Below, piece after piece: positions 39,103 through 48,983 of a stretch of DNA of 64,000 nucleotides (position 1 is its first letter; every line of letters begins with the position of its first letter). The DNA is from Aureimonas phyllosphaerae. Its GTDB lineage: Bacteria; Pseudomonadota; Alphaproteobacteria; Rhizobiales; Rhizobiaceae. The notes under the pieces were generated by a model that was given only the letters and a program-made list of their open reading frames with translations, ran no database searches and was not told the origin of the DNA. The DNA lies in NCBI RefSeq assembly GCF_900113065.1, contig NZ_FOOA01000004.1, positions 62,001 to 126,000 of the forward strand, written 5' to 3'. A program made the translations under genes and the position numbers.

Positions 39103-39197
39103 GGCGACGTCCTTCCTATATCGTGCTCGGACACGCGTCTCGGGCCCTCATTCGGGCGAGCGGGGCGTTGTGCCGCAACGCGGAATATGGGTGGCCC

Positions 39198-39851
39198 ATG
39201 CAGCGCTTCCAATCGCTTCTCGCCTTCGTGACGATCGGTCTCGGCTTGGCGCTCGGCGCGCCGGCGCGGGCGCAGGAGACCGCACCGCAGGTGGTGGCCT
39301 TCGGCGACAGCCTGTCGGCCGGCTACGGCGTCGGGCCCGGCGAATCCTTTCCCGACCAGCTCCAGGCAGCGCTGAACGCTGCCGGGCATCCCGCCCGCGT
39401 CGTCAACGCGGGTGTGTCGGGCGACACCACGACCGGGGGCCTTGCCCGGCTCGACTGGTCGGTGCCGGCGGACGCTCAAGTCGTGATCGTGGAGCTCGGG
39501 GCGAACGACGCCCTGCGCGGCGTCAGCCCGGACGTCACCCGCAACAATCTCGACGCCATCCTGACCAAGCTGAAGGCGCGGCCGAACACGCAGGTGCTTC
39601 TCGCCGGCATGATCAGCCCGCCCAACATGGGTCCGGACTACGCCGCGAAGTTCAACCCGATCTATGGCGAGCTCGCCGCCAAGCACGGCGTGCCGCTCTA
39701 TCCGTTCTTTCTCGAGGGTGTCGCGGGCAACGGCAGCCTGAACCAGGCCGACTACATGCACCCGAACGCGCAGGGCGTGGCCGTGATCGTCAAGGGCATT
39801 CTGCCGCAGGTGATCAAGGCGCTGGAGGCGAGCGCCCGCGCGCAGGGCTGA
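39198..39851 (+). CDS. tesA: SGNH/GDSL arylesterase, TesA-like
   Basis: A 217-aa periplasmic hydrolase (thioesterase/lysophospholipase/arylesterase). Seen: a signal peptide ending ARA before QETAPQ; block I FGDSLSAGYG with the nucleophilic Ser; block II AGVSGDTT; block III LGANDALRG; block V DYMHPNAQG with the catalytic Asp/His. The ATG at 39198 places the signal peptide at the N-terminus. It is divergent from ybbA with 95 bp between the start codons. Confidence 0.92.
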   Translation: MQRFQSLLAFVTIGLGLALGAPARAQETAPQVVAFGDSLSAGYGVGPGESFPDQLQAALNAAGHPARVVNAGVSGDTTTGGLARLDWSVPADAQVVIVELGANDALRGVSPDVTRNNLDAILTKLKARPNTQVLLAGMISPPNMGPDYAAKFNPIYGELAAKHGVPLYPFFLEGVAGNGSLNQADYMHPNAQGVAVIVKGILPQVIKALEASARAQG

Positions 39852-40038
39852 TGCCGCCGTCACCGACGGCGCGGTGCATCGCAGCAACGCCGGAACCGCT
39901 TCTGTGCAGAAGCCTCGGCCAAGCCTTGAAGTCCACGATCCGTGATGAAAGTTTCGATGGGGTAAGGCACTTGGTCGCGTTTGCGTGACAGGCAGGCGCC
40001 TGGTCTCGAGCGTGGCCCCGAACGGGAAGGATCGTCCA

Positions 40039-40620
40039 ATGCCGAGACTGTTCACCGCCCTCGAAATCCCGCGTGACGCCGCGATGTCCCTGTCCTTCCT
40101 GCGCGGCGGCCTGCCTTCCGCCCGCTGGATCGATGCCGAGAACTATCATCTGACGCTGCGATTCATCGGCGACATCGAGGCGCGTCTCGCCGACGAGATC
40201 GTCGCCGCGCTCGACCGCGTCTCGCGCGCGCCCTTCCCGGTGACGCTGCGCGGTCTCGGCGCCTTCGGCGGCAAGAAGCCCCATTCGGTCTATGCTGATG
40301 TCGAGCCGTCCCGGCCGCTCGACCTCCTGCAGGGCGAGATCGACCGCATCCTGCAGCGCCTCGGCGTTCCCGCCGACCCCCGCCGCTTCACGCCCCACGT
40401 CACGCTGGCGCGCCTGCGAAACGGCAAGAGCGAGGAGGTCGCGCACTATCTCGCGCTACGCGGCGGCTTTCGCGCGCCGACCTTCCAGACCTCGCGCTTC
40501 GTGCTCTTTTCGTCGAAGGACTCGGTTGGTGGCGGCCCTTACGTGATGGAAGAGGCCTTCCCGCTCGACGCCCTGCCCAGCCAGCGCGACACGGGCACCT
40601 TGGCGATGGCCGCCCGCTGA
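40039..40620 (+). CDS. thpR: RNA 2',3'-cyclic phosphodiesterase
   Basis: A 193-aa 2H-family enzyme (LigT/ThpR) that opens 2',3'-cyclic phosphates in RNA. Both HxTx motifs are visible: HLTLRFIGD near residue 37 and HVTLARLRNG near 121. MPRLFTALEIP is the typical N-terminus. The ATG at 40039 has GGAAGGATCG upstream. The cellular substrate is unknown. A 187-bp gap before it shows no clear feature. Confidence 0.93.
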   Translation: MPRLFTALEIPRDAAMSLSFLRGGLPSARWIDAENYHLTLRFIGDIEARLADEIVAALDRVSRAPFPVTLRGLGAFGGKKPHSVYADVEPSRPLDLLQGEIDRILQRLGVPADPRRFTPHVTLARLRNGKSEEVAHYLALRGGFRAPTFQTSRFVLFSSKDSVGGGPYVMEEAFPLDALPSQRDTGTLAMAAR

Positions 40621-40703
40621 CGGCCGACCCGGCCGGTTTGAAACCCGACCGGGACCGCGCCATATCGGCGGGCGCGGGGGCCATCGATTTCGAGGAGACG
40701 GGC

Positions 40704-41165
40704 ATGACGAGCGAAGGCGGGCCGATCGCCGGCAACACGACGAGCGAGACCGGCACAACGACCCTCGGAGCCCCGGACAAGGTGCTGGTCGGCGAAATCC
40801 TCCTGCCCGGCGACGAGGCCGAACAGGCCCGGCAGGAGCGGCGCGTGCGCAAGGGCTTCTTTTCGACGCTGAAACGCGCCGCCCGGCACATTCCCTTCAT
40901 GGAGGACGTCGTCGCCTCGTATCACTGCGCCCTCGACCCGCAGACCCCGGCGGCCTCGCGCGGCATCCTTCTGGCGGCCCTCGCCTATTTCGTCCTGCCG
41001 TTCGACGTCGTGCCGGACTTCATCGTCGGCCTCGGCTTCACCGACGATGCCGCGGTTCTCCTCGCCGCCTTCACGGCCGTGCAGAAGAACATCCGGCCCG
41101 AGCATTACGAGCGCGCCCGCGACACGTTGCGCGACGAGGGCGACGAGGCGGCGCGCTCGGCCTGA
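40704..41165 (+). CDS. YkvA/DUF1232 family protein
   Basis: A 153-aa protein with the DUF1232 hydrophobic core (LLAALAYFVLPFDVVPDFIVGLGFTDDAAVLLAAF) in residues 85-120, likely membrane-associated; the function is unknown. The ATG at 40704 has CGAGGAG upstream; a TTG at 40638 would extend the N-terminus without conserved sequence. The gene follows thpR by 83 bp and may share its transcript. Confidence 0.85.
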   Translation: MTSEGGPIAGNTTSETGTTTLGAPDKVLVGEILLPGDEAEQARQERRVRKGFFSTLKRAARHIPFMEDVVASYHCALDPQTPAASRGILLAALAYFVLPFDVVPDFIVGLGFTDDAAVLLAAFTAVQKNIRPEHYERARDTLRDEGDEAARSA

Positions 41166-41423
41166 GCCTTCGGCCGGCCGGCCCGGCGGTCCCACTATCG
41201 CCCCATTCGTTCCGTCCACGTCGCGATGGTCGCTCGTGAGCGGGCCGCATCCACGCACGGTCGTTTGCCGGAACGCGATGAAGTTTCGAATGCCCGTTCG
41301 GAACTTTCCGGTTCGTTTACCCTGTGGAAAGGCTTATCGCCCAACCTGCGGCCACGAGCGCGTTCGGCCTCTCGAAGGTCGTGCGTCCAATGGCATTCCG
41401 GACCAAGCGGGGACACGAACTCC

Positions 41424-41924
41424 ATGAAACATGCTCTGACGGCAGCGGTGGCGATGGTGGCGCTCTCCAGCGTGGCGTCTGCCGCCCAGACCCCGACCCG
41501 CGTGAACCAGTTCAACGACTGGGGCAGCTACTCCTACGACTCCAGCGGCTCCAAAGTCTGCTACATTCTCTCGACGCCGAAGACGAAGCAGCCGGCGAGC
41601 GTCGATCACGGCGACATCTTCTTCCTCGTCTCCCAGAAGCCGAGCAACAAGAAGGCCTACGAGCCGCAGGTCGTCATGGGCTATCCGATGAAGGACGGCT
41701 CCAAGGTCATGGTCGACATCGACGGCAAGAAGTTCACGCTATTCACGCGCGGCGAGAGCGCCTGGGTCGAGAACGCCGCCGAGGAGCCGCAGCTGGTCGC
41801 CGCCCTGAAGTCCGGCAAGGCGATGAAGGTGGATGCGGTGTCGCAGCGCGGCACGCAGACCAACTACACCTATTCGCTTTCTGGCGTGACGGCCGCGATC
41901 AACTCGCTGGCGAACTGCAAGTAA
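41424..41924 (+). CDS. Invasion-associated locus B (IalB) family protein
   Basis: A 166-aa exported protein. Seen: a signal peptide (MKHALTAAVAMVALSSVASA), then DWGSYSYDSSGSKVCYILSTP, the IalB signature, and two cysteines that can pair. In Bartonella IalB affects entry into red cells; in environmental alphaproteobacteria the role is unclear, probably envelope-related. The 258-bp upstream gap shows no recognised operator. A strong terminator follows. Confidence 0.9.
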   Translation: MKHALTAAVAMVALSSVASAAQTPTRVNQFNDWGSYSYDSSGSKVCYILSTPKTKQPASVDHGDIFFLVSQKPSNKKAYEPQVVMGYPMKDGSKVMVDIDGKKFTLFTRGESAWVENAAEEPQLVAALKSGKAMKVDAVSQRGTQTNYTYSLSGVTAAINSLANCK

Positions 41925-41955
41925 GCCATCGGCCGCGACGGCCCGAAACGATCCG

Positions 41956-41982
41956 AGGCGCCGGGCTGACCGGCGCCTTTTT
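41956..41982 (+). terminator. Intrinsic terminator after the IalB-like gene
   Basis: A perfect 9-bp stem AGGCGCCGG / CCGGCGCCT with a GCTGA loop and a T5 tail lies 32 bp after the stop codon. Confidence 0.9.
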
Positions 41983-42125
41983 CGTGTCCGCGCATCGCTG
42001 CATGGCAGGCAATCGCGCGCAAGCTCTTGCGAAACCGCGCGTTTCGGATCATTTGAAACCGATCCAGACGAAACGCAGAACGAAAAGCGGGGCCGATCGC
42101 AGCCTCGCGCGGGCAAGGTGCATCC

Positions 42126-43346
42126 ATGAGCGTGTCGATCGATCTCACGACCTCGGCGCAGGCCGTCCGCCCGAGCGCGATGCCGGCCGCCGCCCCTGCC
42201 AAGCGTTCCCTTCTCGGCCTGTCGCGCGAGGACATGGGCGTGGCGCTGATCGAAGCCGGAATCCCCGCCAAGCAGGCCCGGATGCGCGTCCAGCAGCTCT
42301 GGCACTGGCTCTATGTCCGCGGGGTCAAGGACTTCGACGAGATGCGCAACGTCTCGAAGGACCTGCGTGCGACGCTGGACCAGCATTTCGAGATCGCGCG
42401 GCCGGAGATCGTCGAGGAGCAAATTTCCGTCGACGGCACGCGCAAGTGGTTGTTCCGTTTCCCCTCGCGCGGCGCCGGACGCCCGGTCGAGATCGAGACC
42501 GTCTACATTCCCGAGGAAGGCCGCGGCACGCTCTGCGTCTCCAGCCAAGTCGGCTGCACCCTCACCTGCACCTTCTGCCACACCGGGACGCAGCGCCTCG
42601 TGCGCAACCTCGAGCCGTCCGAGATCGTCGGCCAGGTGCTGACCGCGCGCGAGCGGCTCGGCGACTTCCCCGAAGCCGACACGCCGCAGGGCGCGATCGT
42701 CCCCTCCGAGGGGCGTCTCGTGTCCAATGTCGTGATGATGGGCATGGGCGAGCCGCTCTACAACTACGACCACGTGAAGTCGGCGCTCGCGGTCGTCTCC
42801 GACGGCGACGGGCTGGCGCTGTCGAAGCGACGGATCACGCTCTCGACCTCCGGCGTCGTGCCGATGATCGAGAAGACGGGCGAGGAGATGGGCGTCATGC
42901 TCGCCATCTCGCTCCATGCGGTGACGGACGGACTGCGCGACGTGCTCGTGCCGATCAACAAGAAGTACCCGATCAAGGCCTTGATGGACGCCTGCCGCGC
43001 CTATCCCGGCCTCTCCAACGCGCGCCGCATCACCTTCGAGTACGTGATGCTGAAGGGCGTCAACGACAGTCTCGACGACGCGCGCGAGCTGGTACGCCTC
43101 CTCAAGGGCATTCCGGCCAAGATCAACCTCATTCCCTTCAATCCGTGGCCGGGCAGCCCGTACGAGTGCTCGGACTGGGACCAGATCGAGCGCTTCGCCG
43201 ATCTCGTGAACCAGGCCGGTTATGCCTCGCCGATCCGCACGCCGCGCGGGCGCGACATCTTCGCCGCCTGCGGCCAGCTGAAGTCGGAGTCGGAGCGGAT
43301 GAAGCGCGGCGATAGGCTGGCGCTGGAGGCGGCGGTCGCAGGGTGA
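42126..43346 (+). CDS. rlmN: 23S rRNA/tRNA (adenine-C2)-methyltransferase RlmN
   Basis: A 406-aa radical SAM enzyme that methylates A2503 of 23S rRNA and A37 of some tRNAs. Seen: [13 protein letters not shown] (CxxxCxxC), the HHxxGxxxxxx accessory N-terminal domain, [10 protein letters not shown], and the C-terminal [11 protein letters not shown] with the methyl-carrying cysteine. Start is the ATG at 42126. The 140-nt stretch before it contains a small hairpin (CGAAAC-N5-GTTTCG, 42030-42046). Confidence 0.97.
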   Translation: MSVSIDLTTSAQAVRPSAMPAAAPAKRSLLGLSREDMGVALIEAGIPAKQARMRVQQLWHWLYVRGVKDFDEMRNVSKDLRATLDQHFEIARPEIVEEQISVDGTRKWLFRFPSRGAGRPVEIETVYIPEEGRGTLCVSSQVGCTLTCTFCHTGTQRLVRNLEPSEIVGQVLTARERLGDFPEADTPQGAIVPSEGRLVSNVVMMGMGEPLYNYDHVKSALAVVSDGDGLALSKRRITLSTSGVVPMIEKTGEEMGVMLAISLHAVTDGLRDVLVPINKKYPIKALMDACRAYPGLSNARRITFEYVMLKGVNDSLDDARELVRLLKGIPAKINLIPFNPWPGSPYECSDWDQIERFADLVNQAGYASPIRTPRGRDIFAACGQLKSESERMKRGDRLALEAAVAG

Positions 43347-43377
43347 CGTCCTGCTCGGCCGGCTCGGCGCGTCTCCG

Positions 43378-43815
43378 GTGATCCAGGTCCTGCGCTTCCT
43401 GTTCCTGATCCCGACCGGCTTCGTCCTGGCGTGCTTTGTTGCGAGCTTCGCGCTCCTGTGGCCGTTCATCGATCTGCCGGCGTCCGCGAGCGTCGATCCG
43501 TTCGTCTGGACGGAACTGGTCTTCGGCTTCTTCGCGCAGGCCACGCAGGTGGGCACGCTGGCGCTGATCCCCTGGGGCCTTTTCATGGTACTGACCGAGG
43601 CGCTCGGGCAGCGCTCGCTGATCCTGCATGCGGCGGCGGGGCTGGCCGGCGGCTTTGCCGCTGCGCGTATTCCGCCGGGCGCAGGAAGCGCGGCGCTGGA
43701 GACCGCCATGATCGTCGCAGGCCTTGCCTTCGGCCTCGTCTATTGGATCGTCGCCGGACACGGCGCGGGCAGCTGGCGCCGGCGTCCGACCGCCCTCCCC
43801 CCTCCGCAAGCCTGA
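43378..43815 (+). CDS. Hypothetical membrane protein
   Basis: A 145-aa protein of about four membrane spans (residues 4-28, 47-70, 78-100, 105-127), not recognised. The start is GTG at 43378, 31 bp after rlmN, so it is probably on the same transcript. The order rlmN then a small membrane protein is seen in rhizobia, but I cannot attach a function. Confidence 0.7.
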   Translation: MIQVLRFLFLIPTGFVLACFVASFALLWPFIDLPASASVDPFVWTELVFGFFAQATQVGTLALIPWGLFMVLTEALGQRSLILHAAAGLAGGFAAARIPPGAGSAALETAMIVAGLAFGLVYWIVAGHGAGSWRRRPTALPPPQA

Positions 43816-43826
43816 AGGATCGCCCC

Positions 43827-44048
43827 ATGGCCAGACGCCCCACCAATCCCCGTGATGCCGCCGAGGCCGCCTTCAAGGCCGCGACGACCAAGGCGCCCGA
43901 GCGCGTGCGTGAGGCGGTCGCCATTCCCGGGCGGCGCGAACAGGTGACGCTGCGCATCGATTCCGAGGTGCTGGAGTGGTTCCAGAAGGAGGGCCCCGGC
44001 TGGCAGGACCGCATGGCCGACGCCCTGCGCAAGGTGGCCGGGAAATAG
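43827..44048 (+). CDS. BrnA-like antitoxin domain protein, no visible BrnT partner
   Basis: A 73-aa protein whose C-terminal ~35 residues (QVTLRIDSEVLEWFQK, GWQDRMADALRKV) match the BrnA ribbon-helix-helix DNA-binding pattern. BrnA normally neutralises the BrnT RNase toxin and represses its operon. Here the upstream gene encodes a membrane protein and the downstream gene a GST; neither is the ~90-aa BrnT. So it is an orphan antitoxin-like regulator, or a distinct use of the fold. The ATG at 43827 is clear. Confidence 0.8.
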   Translation: MARRPTNPRDAAEAAFKAATTKAPERVREAVAIPGRREQVTLRIDSEVLEWFQKEGPGWQDRMADALRKVAGK

Positions 44049-44094
44049 AAACACCGCCCTTGGCAAGGCGGGCGATCGTGCCAGTTCGCCGGGC

Positions 44095-44754
44095 ATGATC
44101 ACCGTCCATCACCTGAACAACTCGCGCTCGCAGCGCGTCCTGTGGCTCCTCGAGGAGCTAGGCGTACCCTACGAGGTCAAGCGCTACGAGCGGCTGAAGA
44201 GCCTTCTTGCGCCGCCCGAACTGAAGCGGGTCCACCCGCTCGGCAAATCGCCCGTCCTGACCGAGGGCGAGCTGACGCTGGCCGAGACCGGCGCCATCGT
44301 CACCTACGTCGCCGAGACCCATGGCGGCGGCCGGTTCCAGCCCGAGCGTGGCTCGGCCGACTGGTGGCGGATGCAGCACTTCCTCCATCACGCGGAGGGC
44401 TCGGCTATGCCGCCGCTCTTCATGAAACTCGTCTTCGCGCGCATTCCCGGCCAGGCGCCGTTCATCGTCCGGCCCGTGGCCAAGGCGCTGATGAGGGGCG
44501 TCGACACCCACCTTCTCGCCCCACGCCTCGCCGATCTCCTCGATTACTGGGACGCGTCGCTCGCCCAGACCGGCTGGTTCGCCGGCCCGGAGCCGACGCT
44601 CGCCGACGTCATGATGAGCTTTCCGCTCGAGGCGGCCGGCGCGCGCATCGGTTTCGGACATCGCCGGCATCTGGCCGCCTTCGTGGAGCGGGTCCACGCG
44701 CGACCGGCCTTCCGGGCTGCGCTGGAGCGCGGCGGCCCCTACGCCTATGCGTGA
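44095..44754 (+). CDS. Glutathione S-transferase family protein
   Basis: A 219-aa GST. Seen: an N-terminal thioredoxin fold with HHLNNSRSQRVLWLLEELG (putative catalytic Ser/Asn region), the cis-proline segment KSPVL and the ETGAIVTYVAE glutathione-binding motif; an alpha-helical C-terminal domain with GWFAGPEPTLADVMMSFPLEA. It resembles bacterial GSTs of the 'YfcF/ThtR' general type; the substrate is unknown. It converges with the EamA gene. Confidence 0.9.
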   Translation: MITVHHLNNSRSQRVLWLLEELGVPYEVKRYERLKSLLAPPELKRVHPLGKSPVLTEGELTLAETGAIVTYVAETHGGGRFQPERGSADWWRMQHFLHHAEGSAMPPLFMKLVFARIPGQAPFIVRPVAKALMRGVDTHLLAPRLADLLDYWDASLAQTGWFAGPEPTLADVMMSFPLEAAGARIGFGHRRHLAAFVERVHARPAFRAALERGGPYAYA

Positions 44755-44760
44755 GGCGCA

Positions 44761-45180
44761 TCAGCGCCAGGCGACGAGGATCGTCCCGCCCGCGATCAGG
44801 GCGATGCCGGCCCAATTGGCGGCGCTCAGCCGCTCCTGAAGGAAGGCGACGCCGAAGACGGCGACCAGCACGACCGACAGCTTGTCGATCGGCGCGACCT
44901 GCGCCGCCTGTCCGAGTTGCAGCGCGCGGTAGTAGCAGAGCCACGACGCGCCGGTCGCCAGCCCCGACAGCCCGAGGAACACGAGCGAGCGGCCGGGAAG
45001 ATCAGCGGGCGAGCGCCAATGGCCGCCTGCCGTCACCATCGCCGCGATCAGCGCGACGATGACGAGCGTTCGAAGGAAGGTCGCGTAGTCCGACTGGACG
45101 CCGGCGACGCCGACCTTGCCGAACACCGCCGTGAGGGCCGCGAAGGCCGCCGAGGCCAGCGCCCAGCCGAGCCAGCCCAT
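44761..45180 (-). CDS. EamA-domain membrane protein (single domain)
   Basis: A 139-aa membrane protein with five spans and one EamA repeat, half the size of usual DMT exporters. Seen: LASAAFAALTAVFGKVGV at the start and DKLSVVLVAVFGVAFLQERLSAANWAG near the C-terminus. Single-EamA proteins work as dimers in known cases. Its ATG overlaps the stop of the LysE gene, suggesting co-expression of two export-type proteins. Confidence 0.88.
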   Translation of the reverse strand: MGWLGWALASAAFAALTAVFGKVGVAGVQSDYATFLRTLVIVALIAAMVTAGGHWRSPADLPGRSLVFLGLSGLATGASWLCYYRALQLGQAAQVAPIDKLSVVLVAVFGVAFLQERLSAANWAGIALIAGGTILVAWR

Positions 45181-45818
45181 CAGGCGCGGGCAAGGAGGAT
45201 GTGGATCGCGAAGGCGGAGAAGACCGAGGCGAACAGCCAGTCGATGAAGCGCATCACCGCGGGCTTGCCCTTCAGGGTCGCCGCGATCCGGTCGGCCGCG
45301 AAGATCATCGCAACCGTGATCGGCGTCGCGACGAGGATGAAGTAGACGCCGAGGAAGAAGAGCTTCGAGCCCGCATGCGGGTCGCCGACGGCGACGAACT
45401 GCGGCAGGAACGTCACGAAGAACAGGATGATCTTGGGGTTCAGGAGATTGATCCCGATCCCCGTCGCCCAGTTGGCCGCAAAGGACTGCGGCGGCGCCTT
45501 GGCGCGCTCGACGGAGAGCGACGACCCGTGGCGGATCGCCTGCACCGCGAGCCAGACGAGATAGGCCGCGCCGACGACCTTCAGCGCCAGGAACGCCTCC
45601 GGCGATGCGGCGATGAGCGCCGACAGGCCGACCGCGGCAAGCGTCGTGTGGATGAGCGAGCCGGTGCAGGCGCCGCAATAGGCCGCAAAACCGGCGGTGC
45701 GCCCTTGCGCCAGCGTTCGCCCGAGAAACAGCGTCATGTCGGGGCCGGGCGTGATCGTCAGCACGACGGCGGCCACCGTGAAGGCGAGAAGGGCGGACAA
45801 GTCCGGTAGGAACGTCAT
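45180..45818 (-). CDS. LysE family translocator (amino acid exporter, RhtB-like)
   Basis: A 212-aa inner-membrane exporter with six spans. Seen: [22 protein letters not shown], the LysE/RhtB signature near residue 20, [16 protein letters not shown], and [19 protein letters not shown]. Members export amino acids such as homoserine, threonine or lysine; which one is unknown. It diverges from argG with 149 bp in between. Confidence 0.92.
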   Translation of the reverse strand: MTFLPDLSALLAFTVAAVVLTITPGPDMTLFLGRTLAQGRTAGFAAYCGACTGSLIHTTLAAVGLSALIAASPEAFLALKVVGAAYLVWLAVQAIRHGSSLSVERAKAPPQSFAANWATGIGINLLNPKIILFFVTFLPQFVAVGDPHAGSKLFFLGVYFILVATPITVAMIFAADRIAATLKGKPAVMRFIDWLFASVFSAFAIHILLARA

Positions 45819-45967
45819 TGGCTCTCGAACCCGTGAGCGGCGGATGCTTCTCCATACCGCCGAACGGGAGGAACGGCCAGACGGCCGGCGCGCAATCCGC
45901 GCTTGCGCCTGCGGCCAAGTTCCGTCAGATCGGCCGCAACGGCATCCGAACTGGGATCACGATCAGC

Positions 45968-47188
45968 ATGGCTCTTCCGCGCGACGTCAAGAAGGTGGTT
46001 CTCGCCTATTCCGGCGGTCTCGACACCTCGATCATCCTGAAGTGGCTCCAGACGGAGCTCGGCGCGGAGGTCGTGACCTTCACGGCCGACCTCGGCCAGG
46101 GCGAGGAACTGGAGCCGGCACGTCGCAAGGCCGAGATGCTTGGCATCAAGGAGATCTTCATCGAGGACGTGCGCGAGGAGTTCGTGCGCGACTTCGTGTT
46201 CCCGATGTTCCGGGCCAACGCGGTCTACGAGGGCGTCTATCTGCTGGGCACCTCGATCGCCCGCCCGCTGATCTCCAAGCACCTGATCGACATCGCCCGG
46301 AAGACCGGCGCCGATGCCATCGCGCACGGCGCGACCGGCAAGGGCAACGATCAGGTCCGCTTCGAGCTGTCGGCCTATGCGCTCAATCCGGACATCAAGA
46401 TCATCGCCCCCTGGCGCGACTGGGCGTTCAAGAGCCGCACCGATCTTCTCGACTTCGCCGAGAAGAACCAGATCCCCGTCGCCAAGGACAAGAAGGGCGA
46501 GGCGCCCTTCTCCGTCGACGCCAACCTCCTGCACTCCTCCTCCGAGGGCAAGGTGCTGGAGGACCCGAGCGTCGAGGCGCCGGAATACGTGCATATGCGC
46601 ACGATCTCGCCCGAGGCCGCGCCGGACAAGGCGACCGTGATCACCGTCGGCTTCGAGCGCGGCGACGCGGTGTCGATCAACGGCGAACGGCTGTCGCCGG
46701 CCTCGCTGCTCGCCAAGCTCAACGATTTGGGCCGCGACAACGGCATCGGCCGCCTCGACCTCGTCGAGAACCGCTTCGTCGGCATGAAGTCGCGCGGGGT
46801 CTACGAGACGCCGGGTGGCACGATCCTGCTTGCCGCGCACCGCGCGATCGAGAGCATCACGCTCGACCGGGGTGCGGCGCACCTGAAGGACGAGCTGATG
46901 CCGCGCTACGCCGAACTCATCTACTACGGCTTCTGGTTCTCGCCGGAGCGCGAGATGCTGCAGGCCCTCATCGACCGGAGCCAGGAGCACGTCGAGGGCG
47001 AGGTGACGCTGAAGCTCTACAAGGGCAACGTCATGGTCACCGGCCGCACCAGCCCGAAGTCGCTCTATTCCGACAAGCTCGTCACCTTCGAGGACGACCA
47101 GGGCGCCTACGACCAGAAGGACGCTGCCGGCTTCATCAAGCTGAACGCGCTGCGGCTGCGCACGCTCGCCAAGCGCAACGGCCTCTGA
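45968..47188 (+). CDS. argG: Argininosuccinate synthase
   Basis: A 406-aa ATP-dependent ligase joining citrulline and aspartate in arginine synthesis. Seen: the PP-loop [12 protein letters not shown] near residue 14, [21 protein letters not shown], and [19 protein letters not shown]. The ATG at 45968 matches the family N-terminus ([19 protein letters not shown]). A strong terminator follows the gene. Confidence 0.98.
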   Translation: MALPRDVKKVVLAYSGGLDTSIILKWLQTELGAEVVTFTADLGQGEELEPARRKAEMLGIKEIFIEDVREEFVRDFVFPMFRANAVYEGVYLLGTSIARPLISKHLIDIARKTGADAIAHGATGKGNDQVRFELSAYALNPDIKIIAPWRDWAFKSRTDLLDFAEKNQIPVAKDKKGEAPFSVDANLLHSSSEGKVLEDPSVEAPEYVHMRTISPEAAPDKATVITVGFERGDAVSINGERLSPASLLAKLNDLGRDNGIGRLDLVENRFVGMKSRGVYETPGGTILLAAHRAIESITLDRGAAHLKDELMPRYAELIYYGFWFSPEREMLQALIDRSQEHVEGEVTLKLYKGNVMVTGRTSPKSLYSDKLVTFEDDQGAYDQKDAAGFIKLNALRLRTLAKRNGL

Positions 47189-47212
47189 GCCGCGCCGGAC
47201 AGACATGAGGAG

Positions 47213-47241
47213 GGCCGGCGGAGCGATCCGCCGGCCTTTTT
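47213..47241 (+). terminator. Intrinsic terminator after argG
   Basis: GGCCGGCGGA-GCGA-TCCGCCGGCC forms a perfect 10-bp stem followed by TTTTTC, 24 bp after the stop codon. Confidence 0.9.
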
Positions 47242-47324
47242 CGTTGCGGCCCGTTCCGGCCGCCGCCCCTTTCCATCGGCCCGGCGCACCCCCACCTTGG
47301 GGAAAATCATATGGAAGGCGAACG

Positions 47325-48341
47325 ATGATCCCCTATTCCGTTCTCGACCTGTCGCCCATTCCCGAAGGCGGCACGGCGGCCGATGCGCTGGCGAACTCGC
47401 TCGATCTCGCGCGCCACGCCGAACGGCTCGGGTACAACCGCTACTGGCTGGCCGAGCATCACAACATGACGGGCATCGCGAGCGCCGCGACGGCGGTGGT
47501 GATCGGCCATGTCGCGGCCGGCACGAAGACCATCCGTGTCGGGTCGGGCGGCATCATGCTGCCGAACCACGCACCGCTGGTGATCGCCGAGCAGTTCGGT
47601 ACGCTGGCGACGCTCTATCCCGGCCGGATCGACCTTGGTCTCGGCCGCGCGCCCGGCACCGACATGATGACGGCGCGCGCCCTGCGCCGGAATCTCGAGA
47701 GCGCCGACAACTTCCCGCAGGACGTCCTGGAGCTGATGGCCTATTTCGCCGATGCCGAGCCGAACCAGCGGCTGCGCGCGGTGCCGGGCGCGGGGACCCA
47801 TGTGCCGGTCTGGATCCTCGGCTCCAGCCTCTACGGCGCGCAGCTCGCTGCCCATCTCGGCCTGCCCTATGCCTTCGCCTCGCATTTCGCCCCGCAGGCG
47901 CTGGACGATGCGGCGGAGGTCTATCGCCAGACGTTCCGCCCGTCGGAGGAACTCGACAAGCCGCACTTCATGCTGGCGATCAACGTGTTCGCGGCCGACA
48001 CGGACGCCGAAGGGCGACGTCTCCAGTCCTCGATGCAGCAGGCCTTCGCGCGGCTGCGCTCGGGCCAGCCGGGGCCGCTGCCGCGGCCGGTGGACGATAT
48101 CGATGCGGTGCTGGAGCCCGGTGCGCGGGCGATGGTCGACGAGGCTCTGCGGGTGTCGGTCGTCGGCGGGCCGGATCGCGTACGCGACGGACTGGAGCAG
48201 CTGGTCGACCGCTATCGGCCGGACGAGGTGATCCTGACCGGCCAGATCCACGATCACACGTCGCGGGTGCGCTCCTTCGCACTGGCCGCCGAGGCGATGC
48301 AGGCGATCGGCAGCCGGCCGCTGGCTGCGGCCGCCGAATAG
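47325..48341 (+). CDS. LLM class flavin-dependent oxidoreductase
   Basis: A 338-aa luciferase-like monooxygenase-fold protein (YhbW/MsnO8 group). Seen: [85 protein letters not shown], diagnostic of the group. FMN or F420 use and the substrate are unknown. The ATG at 47325 has GAAGGCG upstream. It faces the MarR gene with only 4 bp between stops. Confidence 0.9.
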   Translation: MIPYSVLDLSPIPEGGTAADALANSLDLARHAERLGYNRYWLAEHHNMTGIASAATAVVIGHVAAGTKTIRVGSGGIMLPNHAPLVIAEQFGTLATLYPGRIDLGLGRAPGTDMMTARALRRNLESADNFPQDVLELMAYFADAEPNQRLRAVPGAGTHVPVWILGSSLYGAQLAAHLGLPYAFASHFAPQALDDAAEVYRQTFRPSEELDKPHFMLAINVFAADTDAEGRRLQSSMQQAFARLRSGQPGPLPRPVDDIDAVLEPGARAMVDEALRVSVVGGPDRVRDGLEQLVDRYRPDEVILTGQIHDHTSRVRSFALAAEAMQAIGSRPLAAAAE

Positions 48342-48345
48342 GCGA

Positions 48346-48849
48346 TCAGGCGGCGGCGTCGGGCTTCGGCGCCGTCGTGCACAGGAGGTTGATCGGCTCT
48401 TCCAACTGGGGGTCGTTGCTGAGGTTGGCGCGGATCGCCCGCAGCACCTCGCCGGCCACCTGGATCTGGTCCGCCGACAGCCCCTGCGTTGCGAAAGCAT
48501 AGATTCGATCGAACAACGGGTCGAGTTCGCGCATGATGCGGAACGCCTCGTCGGTCGGCTCGATCAGCTTGGCCCGGCGGTCGTTCGGGTCCATGGCACG
48601 GCGGATCAACTGGCGTGCCTCGAGGCGATCGAGATAGGCCGAGAGCGTCATCGGCTCGACGCCCATGCGCTCGGCGAGGATCGCCTGGCGCGAGCCGCGA
48701 AAACGGATCACAAAGCCGAGGGCACGAACTTCACCGGGGGTGAGGCCGAGACCGTTCTCCGCAATCATCTTTTCGAAATACTGTCGAAAGAGCCGCGACG
48801 TGTCGCCCAGAAGAAACCCGAACGCATTTCCCATCGTCAAGTCTGGCAC
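48346..48849 (-). CDS. MarR family transcriptional regulator
   Basis: A 167-aa winged-helix regulator. Seen: NGLGLTPGEVRALGFVIRF, LAERMGVEPMTLSAYLDRLEARQLIRRAMDPNDRRAKLIEPTD, the MarR recognition helix and wing with the DxRxK signature. The start is GTG at 48849; an ATG five codons later (MGNAFGFLL) is possible. It diverges from the M3 peptidase gene, and their shared 134-bp gap is the natural place for its operator, but I could not define one. Confidence 0.9.
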   Translation of the reverse strand: MPDLTMGNAFGFLLGDTSRLFRQYFEKMIAENGLGLTPGEVRALGFVIRFRGSRQAILAERMGVEPMTLSAYLDRLEARQLIRRAMDPNDRRAKLIEPTDEAFRIMRELDPLFDRIYAFATQGLSADQIQVAGEVLRAIRANLSNDPQLEEPINLLCTTAPKPDAAA

Positions 48850-48983
48850 TGACCGCCGCCTTCTTCTTAACCCAACGTCCGATCCTGCTCTCGACGGGAT
48901 GGGAAGTCCTTGTATCTCTTGAGACCGTGTCCTTCATTCGATGGCTACGGGCAAGGGACGATTCTTCTAAAATGGTTCCAAGA

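Noticed and set aside
44761-45818. The EamA and LysE genes as one broken exporter gene
   Set aside because: Each has its own complete family signature and normal start, with a simple ATGA overlap.
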